DNA from: an uncultured Gammaproteobacteria bacterium
GTDB taxonomy: Bacteria > Pseudomonadota > Gammaproteobacteria > GCA-002705445 > GCA-002716945
NCBI GenBank assembly: GCA_913048065.1
Contig: CAJWVG010000006.1
Coordinates: forward strand, 1-39,786
DNA length: 39,786 nucleotides
Reading direction: 5' to 3'
A model generated the notes under the pieces. It saw only the letters and a program-made list of their open reading frames with translations, ran no database searches and had not been told where the DNA came from. Below, one piece after another: positions 9,149 to 17,131 of the stretch (position 1 is its first letter; the number at the start of each line of letters is the position of its first letter). A program made the translations under genes and the position numbers.

Positions 9149-9151
9149 CAA

Positions 9152-9637
9152 TTAAAGCTCCTTAATGAAATCATATAAATTCAATAATGCTATTTTCGCA
9201 GTTTTCTCTCTGTTCTCGATTCTTGTGCCTGTTAAGACGGTATGGTAAGTTTTTGTAATCTCATCAGACATGATACAAATCCAAACAGAGCCAGCTTCTT
9301 TGTCTGTATCATTTTTCAACGACCCCATTATCCCAGACACAGACACAGCTATAGATGATTGAAGATTTTTCAACAAACCAGAAGACATTTCCTCTACAAC
9401 AGCTTTTGAAACAGCGCCATGTTGTAGTAGAGTTTGTTTTTTAACGCCAAGTAAAGAAATTTTTGAATCATTTGAGTAAACAACAATAGATGAATCAAAA
9501 AAAAGAGATGAACCATCTAAGTCAGTCAGATACTTAGATATCAAGCCACCCGTACAAGATTCAGCTGTAGATATTAGCATTTTTTTAGCTACAGCTACAT
9601 TACTTATATTATTTACTATCTCCAAGATATTATTCAT
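9152..9637 (-). CDS. pncC: Nicotinamide-nucleotide amidase (CinA C-terminal domain family)
   Basis: The 161-residue protein is a stand-alone CinA C-terminal domain. In E. coli and relatives PncC deamidates NMN to nicotinate mononucleotide, recycling the NMN released by NAD-dependent DNA ligase. AESCTGGLISKYLTDLDGSS near residue 26 and YSNDSKISLLGV are typical, as are the C-terminal helices. One point is odd. The conserved loop after VSG, usually close to A-G-P-x-G-G, reads IMGSLKNDTDKEAGSVW here and keeps little of the consensus. The gene lies directly upstream of recA on the same strand (48 nt gap), a neighbourhood also seen in pseudomonads and E. coli (ygaD-recA). Confidence 0.88.
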   Translation of the reverse strand: MNNILEIVNNISNVAVAKKMLISTAESCTGGLISKYLTDLDGSSLFFDSSIVVYSNDSKISLLGVKKQTLLQHGAVSKAVVEEMSSGLLKNLQSSIAVSVSGIMGSLKNDTDKEAGSVWICIMSDEITKTYHTVLTGTRIENREKTAKIALLNLYDFIKEL

Positions 9638-9712
9638 TTAAATACTATGATAAGTTAAACTATAAAGTTTGTTAATAGAAATATTATTAAGTACTGATTA
9701 GGTCAAGGAACA

Positions 9713-10603
9713 ATGAAGAAAATTAAAAAAGTAATCTTATTTACTCATGACAAATATCAAAAAAATAAAGATATTATTAAGCTATCAGCGTTTCTAAAAA
9801 GGAAAAAAATTGACACAGAAATCCTCTTGCAATCATCAAAAAATGTAAAGGTGATATCAACTGGAGAAAACGTTCAACCCTCTTCAAAAATTAATACTAC
9901 TTCCTTAAAATCTTATGGTTTGATTATAGTTTTCGGCGGAGACGGTTTATTTTTATCAGCTTCTAAATTTGCCTATTTCTTAAATATTCCGATACTTGGC
10001 ATTAATTTTGGTAAAATAGGATTTCTTGTTGATGTAGATAAAAAGGATATTCTTAAAAAAGTATATGAAATTATTATGGGAGACTACATTATTGACAAGC
10101 GTATGTTAATTGATGCAAACGTACAAGATGCAAATGATAATAAAATCACATCAACATCGCTGAATGATATTGTTGTTTATAATTATGGTCTGCTAAAAAT
10201 GATTCAAGCAAAAATTTATATTAATAACTTCCTTGTAAACATCCAAAGATCAGATGGAGTTATAATATCAACACCTACAGGTTCAACCGCATACTCAATG
10301 TCTAATGGATGTCCAATCGTAAGTCCAGATGCAAAAGTGATAAGTATTACCCCAATATCGCCACATACATATAGTCATAGGCCATTAATAATTAATCATC
10401 GCGACAAGATTAGAATTGAAATTGATAAAAATTCTGTTAAAAATACTCTTGTTACTTTTGATGGAGCTAATAATCTAAATGTTGCACACCCAAAAATTAT
10501 TGATATTAAAAAGAGCAACAAAACGCTAATGATTGCTCATCCTCTTGATTATAATTATTTTAAAATACTGAATCAGAAACTAAAATGGGGCGGGCGATCA
10601 TAG
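9713..10603 (+). CDS. nadK: NAD kinase
   Basis: The 296-residue enzyme phosphorylates NAD to NADP in the cytosol. Diagnostic motifs are FGGDGLFLSASK (the GGDG nucleotide motif) and STPTGSTAYSMSNG with the following IVSPDAKVISITPISPHTYSHRP, which bind NAD and ATP. The second motif reads LND in place of the commoner NE. AAGGA five bases before the ATG is a good ribosome binding site. It is divergent from pncC, giving two NAD-related genes back to back. Its stop lies 3 nt from the fur stop on the other strand, leaving no space for a separate terminator. Confidence 0.96.
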   Translation: MKKIKKVILFTHDKYQKNKDIIKLSAFLKRKKIDTEILLQSSKNVKVISTGENVQPSSKINTTSLKSYGLIIVFGGDGLFLSASKFAYFLNIPILGINFGKIGFLVDVDKKDILKKVYEIIMGDYIIDKRMLIDANVQDANDNKITSTSLNDIVVYNYGLLKMIQAKIYINNFLVNIQRSDGVIISTPTGSTAYSMSNGCPIVSPDAKVISITPISPHTYSHRPLIINHRDKIRIEIDKNSVKNTLVTFDGANNLNVAHPKIIDIKKSNKTLMIAHPLDYNYFKILNQKLKWGGRS

Positions 10604-10606
10604 CTG

Positions 10607-11032
10607 TTATTTTTTATTTGAGCAGTTACCGTCTTTGCATTCGCCAAACAAAGTCATTACATGACTATCTAAACGAAATTGAAACTTTTCAGATATCTTT
10701 TCTTGAAGTTTTTCCAAATCATCATTAACAAACTCAATAATTTTTCCACATTTTGTACAAATCAAATGATCATGATGTTTTTTTTGGATTTCATAGGATG
10801 ACTGATTATCGGAAAATTGGTTTTTTTGAATCAGACCTGCTAATTCCAGTTGAGTTAATACTCTATAAACAGTGGCTAACCCAATAGACTCGTTGTCTCT
10901 AGTTAAATAAGCATGTATTTCATCTGCGCTCAAATGGTCATCTGGATGTGATTGAAGCAGCTCAAGGATTTTACTTCTTGGGTGAGTAACCTTTAAACCG
11001 GCGTCTTTGAGTGTATTAGTATTATCCTTCAT
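10607..11032 (-). CDS. fur: Ferric uptake regulator Fur
   Basis: Fur is the iron-responsive homodimeric repressor of iron uptake genes. The 141-residue product has the winged-helix DNA-binding half (LKVTHPRSKILELL, then IGLATVYRVLTQLELAGLI) and the metal-binding half with HHDHLICTKCGKIIEF. A C-terminal CKDGNC pairs with CTKC to form the structural zinc site. The ATG at 11032 is preceded by AAGGA and a promoter match. No classical Fur box was seen in the 53-nt leader, so autoregulation is not evident. It follows rnfH on the same strand. In pseudomonads bamE lies between fur and rnfH, but it is absent here. Confidence 0.96.
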   Translation of the reverse strand: MKDNTNTLKDAGLKVTHPRSKILELLQSHPDDHLSADEIHAYLTRDNESIGLATVYRVLTQLELAGLIQKNQFSDNQSSYEIQKKHHDHLICTKCGKIIEFVNDDLEKLQEKISEKFQFRLDSHVMTLFGECKDGNCSNKK

Positions 11033-11051
11033 TAAGCATTCCTTAGTAATA

Positions 11052-11080
11052 AATATAATCCTCTAGATATTTAAATTCAA
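11052..11080 (-). promoter_or_regulatory. Predicted sigma-70 promoter of fur
   Basis: In the rnfH-fur gap, reading towards fur, TTGAAT (-35, 11075-11080) and TATATT (-10, 11052-11057) are separated by exactly 17 bp. The predicted transcript start lies about 12 nt before the AAGGA ribosome binding site. It would let fur be expressed apart from ratA-rnfH. Pattern match only. Confidence 0.45.
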
Positions 11081-11085
11081 CTATT

Positions 11086-11376
11086 TTAATCTTTTTTATT
11101 TTTACTGGCTATTAATTTTCTGCGCTCTTTTGGATCCAAAAGAATATGCTCATATATCTCCAATCTGTCTCCTTTTTGTATAATATAATCCTCAGATTTG
11201 ATTTTTCCAAATACCCCAATAAAATAATTTTGATTATCAAATTCAGGATAGAAAGAAGTAACATCGATCAAATCCCATAGATTTTTTATAGAAGTATTAT
11301 CTGTTATGGTAAAGATTTTTGAATGTAATAATTTTTGTTTACTATAATATAATTTAATTTTGAATTTATTATCCAT
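11086..11376 (-). CDS. rnfH: RnfH family protein (RatB, ubiquitin-like fold)
   Basis: A 96-residue member of the RnfH/RatB family, small beta-grasp proteins of uncertain function found next to ratA. Typical features are the early strand KIKLYYSKQKLL, the central phrase FDNQNYFIGVFGKIKSEDYIIQKGDRLEIYEHILLDPKERRK (family signature from GD-R-EIY to DPKE-RR) and a lysine-rich tail. Its start overlaps the ratA stop by 8 nt, so the two are translationally coupled. No Rnf electron-transport genes are in the window, so a role in that complex is not supported here. Confidence 0.85.
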   Translation of the reverse strand: MDNKFKIKLYYSKQKLLHSKIFTITDNTSIKNLWDLIDVTSFYPEFDNQNYFIGVFGKIKSEDYIIQKGDRLEIYEHILLDPKERRKLIASKNKKD

Positions 11377-11806
11377 TATTTTTAAGTCTAAATGCCTCAG
11401 AAATAAATGAATCGAGAATCGAAGACATTATTCCAGAAAAAATTGGCTTAATAGATAATTCAACTAGCTTATTATCAAATTCATACTCTAAATAGAGTTG
11501 CACTGAAGTATTATGTTCATTTAATAGCTCAAACTTCCAATATCCTTCTAAATGACTAAATGGCCCATCTTTTAATCTTAGCTCTATTATTTTATTTTTT
11601 TTATAATTATTTTCAGTTTTGAATTTCCAATTTATAAAATTTTTCGAAATTTCAATTTCTGCTAACATGGTATTTTTAACATCCGATAGCACCTTTGAGT
11701 CTGAGCACCATGGTAAAAATTTATGATAATTCTCTACATTATTAATTAATTTGAAAATTAAGTTTATGTCAACATTAATTTCTTCAAATTTATTAATATA
11801 ATTCAT
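11369..11806 (-). CDS. ratA: RatA / Coq10-type START-domain protein
   Basis: The 145-residue product belongs to the Coq10/RatA START-like family: a lipid- or quinone-binding helix-grip fold. In E. coli RatA was reported to block 70S ribosome association, while the mitochondrial homologue Coq10 binds ubiquinone. Supporting sequence is INNVENYHKFLPWCSDSKVL near the start, the middle strands GPFSHLEGYWKFELL and the C-terminal helix SGIMSSILDSFISEAF. It lies 3 nt downstream of the sodium-dependent transporter gene and overlaps rnfH. Because ratA-rnfH is conserved and not mobile, I read it as a housekeeping gene, not part of a plasmid-type toxin-antitoxin module. Confidence 0.88.
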   Translation of the reverse strand: MNYINKFEEINVDINLIFKLINNVENYHKFLPWCSDSKVLSDVKNTMLAEIEISKNFINWKFKTENNYKKNKIIELRLKDGPFSHLEGYWKFELLNEHNTSVQLYLEYEFDNKLVELSIKPIFSGIMSSILDSFISEAFRLKNNG

Positions 11807-11809
11807 TGA

Positions 11810-13243
11810 TTAAATAAATCCTTTAACAAAAATTAATGTTACTGCTACAGGCGCAACATATCTGACTAAAGTTCTCCAAAGCATAAATCTCTTTGAGCTA
11901 ATGTTAAGTTCATCAGAAATAATTTTCTTTTTTACAATGTAACCAGTAAAAATTGCCATCAATAAACCACCTAAAGGCAACATAATTTTTGAGGTAAAAT
12001 TATCTAGAAGGTTAAAAAAGTTCATTCCAAGAACTTGTAGGTCCGCAGCATAGTTAAATGATAAAATTGTACCAATTCCAAGAAACCATGTCAGAAAACC
12101 TATTTTGATACTCGCTTTTGATCTACTGATTGATTTTTCTTCTATCATAAAACTTATAGCAGGTTCAATTAGAGAAATAGAAGAAGTAATGGCTGCAAAA
12201 AATAATAGTATGAAAAAAAGTATCGCAATAATTTCACCTCCAGGCATTGCACCAAAGGCAATTGGCAAAGTTTGGAAAATTAATCCTGGTCCTGCTGTGG
12301 ATGGATCCAGATTGTAAGTGAAAACTATCGGAAATATTATTATTCCTGCTAAAATTGCTACAAATGTATCTGCAAAAGCAACAATAGAAGTAACCTCAGT
12401 GATTGATGACTCATTTGATAAATAGGAACCATATATCATTAATGAGCCCATGCCTATACTCAAGGAAAAGAATGCCATTCCCATAGCGCTTAATACTACT
12501 TCAGAAGTAATTTTAGATAAGTCAGGGATAAACATATAGCCAAGACCATCATAGAAACCACTTAGCGTTGTCGAATAAATAGCAAGACCAATAAGAATAA
12601 TAAAAAGTCCTGGTATCAAAATTTTTACCGCCTTTTCTAATCCACCCTTTACACCCTGAGATATTATGTAACAAGTCAGAAGCATGAATATTGTATGCCA
12701 AGCTAATAATCGTGTCGGGTCTGAGATAAAGCTATTAAAAATGCCCTGCGACTGTTCAAGAGTAATTAAATTAAATACCCCAGAAAAAGCTTTAAAAATA
12801 TAAGCTATTGTCCAACCAGCAATCACGCTATAGAAAGATAATATTAAGATACCTGCTATTATACCCATCCATCCCACTAACTGCCAATTTGTGAAATCAT
12901 CAGAATTGGAATATTTCTGTTTTTTTGTTTTAATTCTTTTTAAATCAGAATCTATCTGTGTAAATGCGAAACTACTAGACTCATTTGAAAGATATTTCAA
13001 ACTTGCTACTGGATTCTGTTTGCCATGACGACCTATAAAAACTTCTGCAATCATTATAGGCAATGCAATCACTATAATACTTATAATATATATTAATACA
13101 AATGCCCCACCACCATTTTCACTTGTCATCCAAGGAAATTTCCAAATATTACCGAGGCCTACTGCTGAACCAGTCGCAGCGAATATAAATATTAATTTAG
13201 ATGACCACTGCCCATGTATTGATTGTCTCTGATTAGCTTTAAT
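11810..13243 (-). CDS. Sodium-dependent neurotransmitter-symporter (NSS) family transporter, apparent ATT start
   Basis: A LeuT-fold, sodium-coupled amino-acid or amine transporter of about 477 residues with roughly 12 membrane helices. The first ATG (13129) cannot be the start. The frame upstream encodes QSIHGQWSSKLIFIFAATG then SAVGLGNIWKFPW, which is the conserved first helix with its unwound sodium-binding loop. Between the upstream in-frame stop (13280-13282) and that ATG there is no ATG, GTG or TTG. An ATT at 13243 follows GGAG by 6 nt and gives a normal family N terminus (I/M-KANQRQSIHGQW). Substrate is unknown. It sits between smpB (divergent) and ratA, where many relatives have nothing. 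Confidence 0.85.
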   Translation of the reverse strand: MKANQRQSIHGQWSSKLIFIFAATGSAVGLGNIWKFPWMTSENGGGAFVLIYIISIIVIALPIMIAEVFIGRHGKQNPVASLKYLSNESSSFAFTQIDSDLKRIKTKKQKYSNSDDFTNWQLVGWMGIIAGILILSFYSVIAGWTIAYIFKAFSGVFNLITLEQSQGIFNSFISDPTRLLAWHTIFMLLTCYIISQGVKGGLEKAVKILIPGLFIILIGLAIYSTTLSGFYDGLGYMFIPDLSKITSEVVLSAMGMAFFSLSIGMGSLMIYGSYLSNESSITEVTSIVAFADTFVAILAGIIIFPIVFTYNLDPSTAGPGLIFQTLPIAFGAMPGGEIIAILFFILLFFAAITSSISLIEPAISFMIEEKSISRSKASIKIGFLTWFLGIGTILSFNYAADLQVLGMNFFNLLDNFTSKIMLPLGGLLMAIFTGYIVKKKIISDELNISSKRFMLWRTLVRYVAPVAVTLIFVKGFI

Positions 13244-13301
13244 ATCTTTCTCCAGAAATTTTATGATACTATATATGTATTATACATAATGTCATAAATA
13301 T

Positions 13302-13748
13302 ATGAATATCTTGTGCACTAATAAAAAAGCAACTTTTAAATATTCTCTTTTAAAAAAAATAGAGGCTGGCATGAATTTACATGGATGGGAAGTTAAGAGT
13401 ATCAAATCTGGGCATGCTCAAATTTCTGAAAGCTATATAACAATAAAAAATAATGAAGCCTATCTAGTTAATGCGCATTTGAAGGTTTTAGCAACTACTT
13501 CAGAACCTGAAAAAGCTAATTCTAAAAGATCAAGGAAGTTGCTACTTAACAAAAGAGAAATAATAAATCTCAATAATGAGATTAAGCAAAATGGACATGC
13601 AATTATCCCAACAAAAATATATCTAAAAAACTCACTGATTAAATTAGAAATTGCAGTTGGAAAAGGAAAAAAAATTCATGATAAAAGAGCAGATATAAAA
13701 AATCGAGAATGGGAAAGAGCTAAAAATAGAGTTCTAAAAAAGAAATAA
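13302..13748 (+). CDS. smpB: SsrA-binding protein SmpB
   Basis: SmpB binds tmRNA and brings it to stalled ribosomes for trans-translation. The 148-residue product shows the family motifs NKKATFKYSLLKKIEAGMNLHGWEVKSIK, then AHISESY-like HAQISESYI and EAYLVNAHL, and the basic C-terminal tail RADIKNREWERAKNRVLKKK that enters the mRNA channel. It is divergent from the NSS transporter, and the 58-nt space between them holds AT-rich sequence for both promoters. No Shine-Dalgarno is visible before the ATG. The ssrA RNA itself is not in the window. The gene ends immediately before the dnaQ stop on the other strand. Confidence 0.95.
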   Translation: MNILCTNKKATFKYSLLKKIEAGMNLHGWEVKSIKSGHAQISESYITIKNNEAYLVNAHLKVLATTSEPEKANSKRSRKLLLNKREIINLNNEIKQNGHAIIPTKIYLKNSLIKLEIAVGKGKKIHDKRADIKNREWERAKNRVLKKK

Positions 13749-14405
13749 TTATTTGAAGTAATTAGTATGCTTGTGCATGTCTTCCTCACTTGCTTCTATA
13801 ATACGCTGTGTTCTATTGCTCAAGATATTCATGCTTTCAGGACTTGGTTTTTTTTCAGCTTCATTTAGGCCCGCAATATCTGTTTGCCCTTGGGTCATTT
13901 TTAAATATACCTGAGCTAGAAGCTCAGCATCCATTAGCGCTCCATGAAGATTCCTTTCTGTATTGTCAACAAAAAAACGGCTGCATAACGCGTCAAGTGT
14001 ATTTCTCTTACCGGGGGAATTTTTTCTTGCGAGCTTTAGAGTATCAATAACTTTTCTATTGTTAACTAATTCACCCTGACTATGATGAGCTGATTCATAT
14101 TCAGCCTTCAAAAAAGCCATATCAAAAGGCGCATTATGTATAATTAAAGTAGAGTTAGAGATGTATTCAATAAAATTTTCAATGATTTCATCAAAGCTTG
14201 GCTCGTTTCTGAGTTGTTCATTCGATATTCCATGTACTTCAAAAGCTTTCTCGTCTATCTGTCTTTTGGGGTTTATGTATTGATGATAAAAGTTGGAGGT
14301 AATGGTGCGACCTAAAATCTCTACACATCCAATTTCAATAATCTTATGTCCATCATCAACATCAAGTCCTGTGGTTTCTGTATCTAAAACAACTAACCTT
14401 TCCAT
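13749..14405 (-). CDS. dnaQ: DNA polymerase III epsilon subunit (3'-5' proofreading exonuclease)
   Basis: The 218-residue DEDDh exonuclease proofreads for the replicative polymerase. Exo I is LDTETTGLD near the start, Exo II is IHNAPFDMAFLKAE, and Exo III is HGALMDAELLAQVYL, with the catalytic His and Asp present. The C-terminal ~40 residues form the linker that binds the alpha subunit and are shorter than in E. coli (243 residues in total there). Its ATG shares one base with the rnhA stop (TAATG), so the genes are coupled. In E. coli rnhA and dnaQ are adjacent but divergent; here they run the same way. Confidence 0.93.
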   Translation of the reverse strand: MERLVVLDTETTGLDVDDGHKIIEIGCVEILGRTITSNFYHQYINPKRQIDEKAFEVHGISNEQLRNEPSFDEIIENFIEYISNSTLIIHNAPFDMAFLKAEYESAHHSQGELVNNRKVIDTLKLARKNSPGKRNTLDALCSRFFVDNTERNLHGALMDAELLAQVYLKMTQGQTDIAGLNEAEKKPSPESMNILSNRTQRIIEASEEDMHKHTNYFK

Positions 14406-14845
14406 TATGTTATTGCACTCCTAGCAAGTTGATCTGCCATATTATTATATTTACTTTCCTCAGTATTATCATCTTGATGTGCTTTAACCCATGCCCATGT
14501 AATAGAATAATTATTATTTAAATCATCCAATTTCTTCCATAAATCTTTATTTTTTACAGGTTTTTTAGCGCTAGTCATCCAGTTATTTGTTTTCCAATTT
14601 CCAACCCAAGTCGTTATGCCATCCTTAACATATTTTGAGTCGGTGCTGAGTATAATTTTAGTTTCAATAGAAATTTTACTAATCCCCTCAATTGCAGCTC
14701 TTAACTCCATCCTATTATTTGTGGTTGCTTTCTCATATCCGCTGAATTTTAATATATCTTTATCATTAATAATTACAACGCCCCAACCCCCAGCTCCTGG
14801 ATTACCACTGCATGCACCATCGGTATAAATTTTTACATCTTTCAT
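14405..14845 (-). CDS. rnhA: Ribonuclease HI
   Basis: RNase HI cuts the RNA strand of RNA-DNA hybrids, removing R-loops and primers. The 146-residue protein contains the four acidic catalytic positions in order: Asp in IYTDGACSGNPG, Glu in NNRMELRAAIEG, Asp in LSTDSKYVKDGI and the C-terminal Asp in MADQLARSA. The basic handle region WKTNNWMTSAKKPVKNKDLWKKL is retained. It overlaps the upstream methyltransferase by 4 nt and dnaQ by 1 nt, forming a tight three-gene unit. Confidence 0.96.
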   Translation of the reverse strand: MKDVKIYTDGACSGNPGAGGWGVVIINDKDILKFSGYEKATTNNRMELRAAIEGISKISIETKIILSTDSKYVKDGITTWVGNWKTNNWMTSAKKPVKNKDLWKKLDDLNNNYSITWAWVKAHQDDNTEESKYNNMADQLARSAIT

Positions 14846-15570
14846 TTGACTCTATTCACAGTTGATTTAGGAAATGTTGAAATCATATATTTATTTTTGA
14901 ATTTTAGCTTAACGGGTGTTAAGGGAATCATTTTTTTATCAAATATTAAAAAATATAATCCACCAAAATTAGAAGCAAATATCTTTTGAATTATACTAAC
15001 TTTTTCCAAATATTTTGAAATATTTTTTGATATCATAGGTAGAAATCCGCTCGTATCTTTGTATGATGCCTCGTATCCTAAAATTTTGAACCATTCTCTG
15101 ACACTATATAGGGAGTGAAAATTTAGAATCCAGGGCATCATTGTTTTATTCATTAAAGGTTTTATTAAACCCCATAAACTAAACTTATTGAAACCCACAA
15201 GAATTACTTTGGCGTCATCTGTAGCAATTCTATCAATCTCCCTGACTAATTCATACGGGTTATCGGTGTAATCCAATGCGTGAATTATTATTATTACATC
15301 ATGTGAATTATCCTCAAAAGGCAGTCTTTTTGATTCGGCAAGGTAATCTGACGATGTAATTTGGTCAATCGCAATAAAACTTAGATATTTTGGCGATTCA
15401 AATTTTTTTTTAAATTCTGAAAGACCGACAAACAAAGTATTGTTGCCAGAAATATGTTTTTTAAGTGTTGGAATAGAATCATTGAGTAATTTTTTTATTG
15501 GTTGATTAATTGGCTTTCGATACCATTTTATTAATTCTTTATATTTAGTATTATTTGTATTTAATTTCAT
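14842..15570 (-). CDS. YafS-like SAM-dependent methyltransferase
   Basis: A class I methyltransferase-like protein of 242 residues. SAM-fold elements visible are AIDQITSSDYLAESKRLPFE (loop and strand), DVIIIIHALDYTDNPYELVREIDRIATDDAKVI (motif IV and following helix) and GFNKFSLWGL, the family's characteristic phrase. In E. coli the homologous yafS lies next to gloB and rnhA. Its substrate is not known. The glycine-rich SAM loop usual at the start of the fold is weak here (LFVGLSEFKKKF), so catalytic activity is uncertain. I chose the ATG at 15570, since the preceding in-frame codon is TTG. It is divergent from mltD with about 50 nt between them. Confidence 0.8.
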   Translation of the reverse strand: MKLNTNNTKYKELIKWYRKPINQPIKKLLNDSIPTLKKHISGNNTLFVGLSEFKKKFESPKYLSFIAIDQITSSDYLAESKRLPFEDNSHDVIIIIHALDYTDNPYELVREIDRIATDDAKVILVGFNKFSLWGLIKPLMNKTMMPWILNFHSLYSVREWFKILGYEASYKDTSGFLPMISKNISKYLEKVSIIQKIFASNFGGLYFLIFDKKMIPLTPVKLKFKNKYMISTFPKSTVNRVK

Positions 15571-15621
15571 CAATTATTAGTTAGTAAAAAATGCGCATGT
15601 TTGATAGTCTATAATTACAGT

Positions 15622-17130
15622 ATGACACTTAAAAAAATAAATAAACTTATCATAATTATATTATGCATCGGCTTTATTTCAAGCTGTAACCAATCTATTA
15701 GCTATAAACGTCCTCAGATATTAGCAAATTTCGGAAGTTTTGAGTGCGATACACAAAAATTAAGCAAAAGATCATACTCCCAAATTTGGGACAAATTGAG
15801 AAGTGGGTTTTGCCTCGACTCGGTTCATTCGCCACGTGTTGATAAAGAAATTGAATGGTTCATGAAAAATAAAGCATTTATATATAGGTCAATTGAAAGA
15901 GCCAGACCGTTTTTATATCATGTTGTAATTGAATTGGAAAAGAATAATCTTCCATTTGAACTTGCATTACTACCTATAGTTGAAAGCGGTTATCAACCAT
16001 ATGCATATTCGCCATCTAAGGCAGCAGGAATATGGCAATTTATACCTCCTACTGCAAAGGAATATGGTTTAAGGCGAAACTGGTGGTATGACGGCAGAAG
16101 AGATATAGATAAATCCACTAAAGCTGCTGCTCATTTTTTAAAAGATATGCATAGACATTTTAAAAGGGACTGGTTACTTGCAATAGCCTCCTATAATACT
16201 GGTGCAGGCAAAGTTGGAAGATCCATTAAGAAAGCGAATTATACTCTAGGCGACAAGACATTTTGGGATTTAGATTTACCAAGAGAAACAGAGGTTTATG
16301 TGCCAAAACTGATTGCTCTAAGAGATATAATATCTAACCCATCAGCTTATGGTGTGAAATTACCAAATCTAAGAAATAAACCTACAACATCTTTCGTTCA
16401 AGTAAAATATCCCATAGATTTCTTCACAATCTCTATACTCTCCGATGTAGATGAAAAATTAATTCATCAACTCAATCCTGGTTTCAGCTCTTGGTATTTT
16501 ATACCTTCTATGAACCAAAAATTACTATTGCCCAACAAAAGCATAAAAGTATTTAAAAAAAGATATGCTGAGCTGGCAAAAATTATATATACAAACAAGA
16601 CACATACTGTGATTAAAGGGGATACATTATCCAGAATATCTAGACTATACAATGTCTCAATAAAATCTATAAAGGTCTTAAATAATCTCAAATCTGACTT
16701 AATAAGAATTGGTGCTAATTTAAAACTACCAATTAAGAGTACCTCTGAAAATTTATCTCAAGTTACTATTGGAAATAAAGACTATAAAATTCACGATAAA
16801 ACAATCACATATAGGCATATCGTTAAAAGATATGATAATTGGTATAAAATAGCTAAATTTTACAATGTTAATCTAAAGTCATTGTTAAAGTGGAATAATG
16901 CAACGAAAAAAACAACCCTCAAAGTTTCTCAAAAATTAAAAATTATCATGAAAACACCTGTTCTATCTAAGTCAGATGGAGTGAAATTACGATATGTAGT
17001 AAATACTGGAGATACAGTGAACTTAATTTCGACTGGCTTTAGTATAAGCAGAGAAGATTTACTAAACTCAAATAAATTGAGTAACTCAAGGTATTTAACA
17101 GCAGGCAAAAACCTTATAATTATGAAATAA
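15622..17130 (+). CDS. mltD: Membrane-bound lytic transglycosylase D-like lipoprotein with three LysM repeats
   Basis: This 502-residue lipoprotein cleaves the MurNAc-GlcNAc bond of peptidoglycan, forming 1,6-anhydro ends. The signal peptide KKINKLIIIILCIGFISSC ends in a lipobox (ISSC). The SLT family 1E domain (residues about 90-240) has catalytic Glu in LPIVESGYQP, then SKAAGIWQFIPPTAKEYGL and ASYNTGAGKV. Three LysM modules follow, starting near HTVIKGDTLSRISRLYNV, YRHIVKRYDNWYKIAKFYNV and RYVVNTGDTVNLI, for glycan binding. The ATG at 15622 is preferred over an upstream TTG because it gives a normal signal peptide. In E. coli gloB sits beside mltD; it is missing here. Anhydro-muropeptides made by this enzyme are later substrates for NagZ, encoded in this window. 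Confidence 0.9.
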   Translation: MTLKKINKLIIIILCIGFISSCNQSISYKRPQILANFGSFECDTQKLSKRSYSQIWDKLRSGFCLDSVHSPRVDKEIEWFMKNKAFIYRSIERARPFLYHVVIELEKNNLPFELALLPIVESGYQPYAYSPSKAAGIWQFIPPTAKEYGLRRNWWYDGRRDIDKSTKAAAHFLKDMHRHFKRDWLLAIASYNTGAGKVGRSIKKANYTLGDKTFWDLDLPRETEVYVPKLIALRDIISNPSAYGVKLPNLRNKPTTSFVQVKYPIDFFTISILSDVDEKLIHQLNPGFSSWYFIPSMNQKLLLPNKSIKVFKKRYAELAKIIYTNKTHTVIKGDTLSRISRLYNVSIKSIKVLNNLKSDLIRIGANLKLPIKSTSENLSQVTIGNKDYKIHDKTITYRHIVKRYDNWYKIAKFYNVNLKSLLKWNNATKKTTLKVSQKLKIIMKTPVLSKSDGVKLRYVVNTGDTVNLISTGFSISREDLLNSNKLSNSRYLTAGKNLIIMK

Positions 17131-17131
17131 C

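Noticed and set aside
11033-11085. Fur box in the fur promoter
   Set aside because: No GATAATGATAATCATTATC-like repeat could be found; only AT-rich sequence and a sigma-70 match.
11369-11376. ratA-rnfH as a toxin-antitoxin module
   Set aside because: The pair is a conserved chromosomal neighbourhood without mobile context; the START-domain and Coq10 homology better support a housekeeping role.
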